Origin: Mycobacterium simiae
Lineage (GTDB): Bacteria; Actinomycetota; Actinomycetes; Mycobacteriales; Mycobacteriaceae
Direction of reading: 5' to 3'
Assembly: GCF_008370645.1 (NCBI RefSeq)
Contig: NZ_VTZN01000018.1
Span: forward strand, 1-46,863
Length of the DNA: 46,863 nucleotides
Shown: positions 45,239 through 46,863 of the stretch, one piece after another
How the letters are laid out: each line of letters starts with the position of its first letter
How positions within the stretch are numbered: the stretch's first letter is position 1
Program-made: the position numbers and the translations under genes
Notes under the pieces: generated by a model
Databases searched by the model: none
The model's input: the letters and a program-made list of their open reading frames with translations, nothing else
Told to the model about the DNA's origin: nothing

Positions 45239-45679
45239 CTACGAGGGTCGGGCCGCGGCTCGCGTGCGCATCCCGAAGTAGGCGGCGGTGAAGCCCAAGG
45301 CAGCCACCACCCCACCGGCGATGAGGTGCGACCACATCATGCCGGCGGTCATCGTGACGCCCTGAAGAATCCACGGCGAGAAGAAGATCCAAACGCCGAG
45401 CACCGGTAGGGTCCAGGTCATGCCGTGGGTGCGGTCCAGCGCCGAGGCGAACCCATAGGCCAAAACTGCGACCGCGATCCCGGCGATGAGATCGCAGCCG
45501 GCCAGGTGTCTCATGGCCTCGAACCCCACAATCCATGGCGACGCGGCCACATACAGCCCGGTCAGCAGCGCCAACCCAAAGGTGAATTGCGCTCGCGCCG
45601 ACTCCGCGTCGCGGTCGTAGCTAGCGCGCAGAGCCAACAAATCGGGGTGGTGATCAATTGATGAATGGACTGTACTCAT
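45239..45679 (-). CDS. SPW-repeat membrane protein, Rv0188 homologue
   Basis: 146 residues with about four membrane helices carrying SPW-type motifs (ASPWIVGFEAM and FFSPWILQGVT), followed by a short basic C-terminus. Rv0188 (143 residues) is the match in H37Rv. The function is unknown. ATG 45679 follows AGAAAGG. A promoter with both boxes stands upstream (-35 TTGCTG, -10 TAGTCT), so it is transcribed on its own. Confidence 0.85.
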   Translation of the reverse strand: MSTVHSSIDHHPDLLALRASYDRDAESARAQFTFGLALLTGLYVAASPWIVGFEAMRHLAGCDLIAGIAVAVLAYGFASALDRTHGMTWTLPVLGVWIFFSPWILQGVTMTAGMMWSHLIAGGVVAALGFTAAYFGMRTRAAARPS

Positions 45680-45743
45680 TTTGCAACCTTTCTGTTATGC
45701 GGCAGGCTTTTTGGGCATACCGCAACCCATCCAGCTGCTCTCA

Positions 45744-45772
45744 GACTACGCTTGGTCGCGAAGAGTCAGCAA
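45744..45772 (-). promoter_or_regulatory. Promoter of the Rv0188 homologue
   Basis: -35 TTGCTG (45767-45772) and -10 TAGTCT (45744-45749) are separated by 17 bases, the sigma-A geometry. It predicts a leader of about 58 bases. Confidence 0.55.
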
Positions 45773-45929
45773 AGAAAATTAGCCGTCAACTAGCCCGGAC
45801 ACAGAGCGATGTTGACCAGTGCCGCCGGGCATTTCTGGCCCGCGCACAGCGCCCATGTCATACCATTCGGGCAATCCATCGCTCGGCGCATTCCCGGCGA
45901 TGGTCGTCGCGAGTACAGCGAGGTGCCCG

Positions 45930-46863
45930 ATGGTGTACGTACTTGTCTCACCGGAAACCATGGCCTCGGTAGCCGCCGATGTGCAACGTATCGGCGCGCT
46001 GCTGATCAAAGGAAACGCCGCGGCGGCAAGCGCGACGACGACTGTGGTCAGCGCAGCGGCCGACGAAGTGTCGGCAGCAATCGCAGGGTTGTTCTCCCAG
46101 CACGCAATGGAATATCAGGTGCTGGCCGCGCGCGCAGCGGGGTTTCATGACCGGTTCACCAACACCATGTTGGCCAGTGCGAATTCGTATGCATCCGCCG
46201 AAGCCGCCAACGCGCTGGACGGCCTGCTCGGGGTGGTCAACGCGCCCACCCAAGCACTGCTGGGGCGTCCGCTGATCGGTAACGGCGCCAACGGGACAAC
46301 GGTCAATGGTGTGGGGACGCCGGGCGGGCCGGGCGGCATCTTGTACGGCAGCGGCGGCAACGGTGGGGCCAGCACGAATCCGGGAACGCCGGGCGGCGCC
46401 GGCGGGTCTGCCGGCCTCATCGGAAACGGCGGCGCGGGCGGGATAGGCGGGCCTGGCGGCACCGGTGGCGCCGGCGGCAACGCCGGTTTTCTACTCGGCG
46501 CCGGCGGCGCCGGTGGCGCCGGTGGCGCCGGAACTATCGGTGCGGCCGGCGCCGCTGGCGGCAGCGGCGGTGATGGCGGCGCCGGCGGGAGTGCCAGTTT
46601 GTTCGGCGCCGCCGGGGCCGGCGGGATCGGCGGGGCCGGCGGGGCCGGCGGCCCGGGCTTGGCCGGCCAAAACGGCGGCGCCGGTGGGGCCGGTGGTCAG
46701 GGCGGCGTCGGTGGCACTGCCGGGCTGTTCGGCCACGGCGGTGTCGGCGGCGACGGCGGCGCCGGCGGCATCGGGGGCACCGGCGGTACGGGGTTGCCTG
46801 CTGGGGAGAACGACCCTGCGGGTCGCGGCGGCAGTGGCGGCGCCGGCGGCGACGCCGGTGCCG
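45930..46863 (+). CDS. PE_PGRS family protein, cut off by the right window edge
   Basis: An open frame runs from ATG 45930 to the edge (311 codons seen) with GAGGTG just before it. Residues 1 to ~95 form a PE domain: [20 protein letters not shown], the central [20 protein letters not shown], and the linker [20 protein letters not shown]. From about residue 125 the sequence is PGRS (GGAGG-type repeats). It should be an ESX-5-exported surface protein of unknown role. H37Rv has Rv0187, an O-methyltransferase, next to Rv0188, so this is another PE_PGRS insertion site. Confidence 0.92.
   Translation, partial: MVYVLVSPETMASVAADVQRIGALLIKGNAAAASATTTVVSAAADEVSAAIAGLFSQHAMEYQVLAARAAGFHDRFTNTMLASANSYASAEAANALDGLLGVVNAPTQALLGRPLIGNGANGTTVNGVGTPGGPGGILYGSGGNGGASTNPGTPGGAGGSAGLIGNGGAGGIGGPGGTGGAGGNAGFLLGAGGAGGAGGAGTIGAAGAAGGSGGDGGAGGSASLFGAAGAGGIGGAGGAGGPGLAGQNGGAGGAGGQGGVGGTAGLFGHGGVGGDGGAGGIGGTGGTGLPAGENDPAGRGGSGGAGGDAGA
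46300..46863 (+). repeat. PGRS glycine-rich coding repeat
   Basis: Repeats of GGCGGNGCC type in the 3' part of the gene encode GGAGG-like units. The tract runs into the window edge. Confidence 0.85.

Noticed and set aside
46300..46863. Regular short repeats that could suggest a CRISPR or satellite array
   Set aside because: The repeats are imperfect, in frame, and code for Gly-rich PGRS protein; there are no spacers of constant length.

Overview
The window is chromosomal DNA of a slow-growing Mycobacterium close to, but not a member of, the M. tuberculosis complex. It is GC-rich, it carries PE_PGRS and PPE-MPTR genes (a hallmark of the pathogenic slow growers), and most of it is collinear, in reverse orientation, with the M. 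tuberculosis H37Rv segment Rv0222 down to Rv0188 as I remember that map. The proteins are close relatives of the H37Rv ones but differ too much to be the same species, and several genes are gained or lost. I saw no tRNA, rRNA, CRISPR array or insertion sequence.

Layout. 1-1112: PE_PGRS gene running off the left edge. 1292-7375: six tightly packed minus-strand genes (methyltransferase, membrane molybdo-oxidoreductase, its small membrane partner, LipC, a WS/DGAT acyltransferase, EchA1). 7694-10185: a two-gene accessory unit (CoA-transferase, amidohydrolase) where H37Rv has lipW, next to a dead PE_PGRS fragment. 10511-15667: beta-oxidation genes (Rv0216-type hydratase, fadE3, an extended crotonase, fadD4) with a small CD225/dispanin membrane protein. 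15726-20309: pckA behind two GTPase-like genes whose P-loops lack lysine. 20540-20743: a shrunken PE gene. 20950-25372: trmB, a NYN-domain protein and mmpL3. 25369-31722: Rv0205/Rv0204c-like membrane proteins, a decayed stub of the haem-binding protein gene Rv0203, mmpL11 and its small partner. 31847-35189: the Mce-associated pair omamB/omamA divergent from zmp1. 35247-37103: a PPE-MPTR gene absent from this spot in H37Rv. 37555-40388: a TetR regulator and the molybdo-oxidoreductase it overlaps. 40542-45679: L,D-transpeptidase, MFS exporter, copper repressor ricR divergent from ilvD with a RicR operator between them, and an SPW-type membrane protein. 45930-46863: start of another PE_PGRS gene cut by the right edge.

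How the genes work together. The centre is a cell-envelope lipid island: MmpL3 exports trehalose monomycolate, MmpL11 exports other long lipids, and both have been linked to haem uptake with Rv0203, which is broken here. OmamA/B are accessory proteins of Mce lipid importers. The acyl-CoA genes on either side (fadD4, fadE3, echA1, the Rv0216 homologue, the acyltransferase, LipC) fit turnover of fatty acids and storage lipids, and PckA feeds gluconeogenesis when carbon comes from lipids. Several genes (lipC, fadD4, the Rv0205 and Rv0204c homologues, perhaps ilvD) have a -10 hexamer placed exactly six bases before the start codon, the signature of leaderless transcripts. H37Rv comparisons are from memory, not from an alignment.
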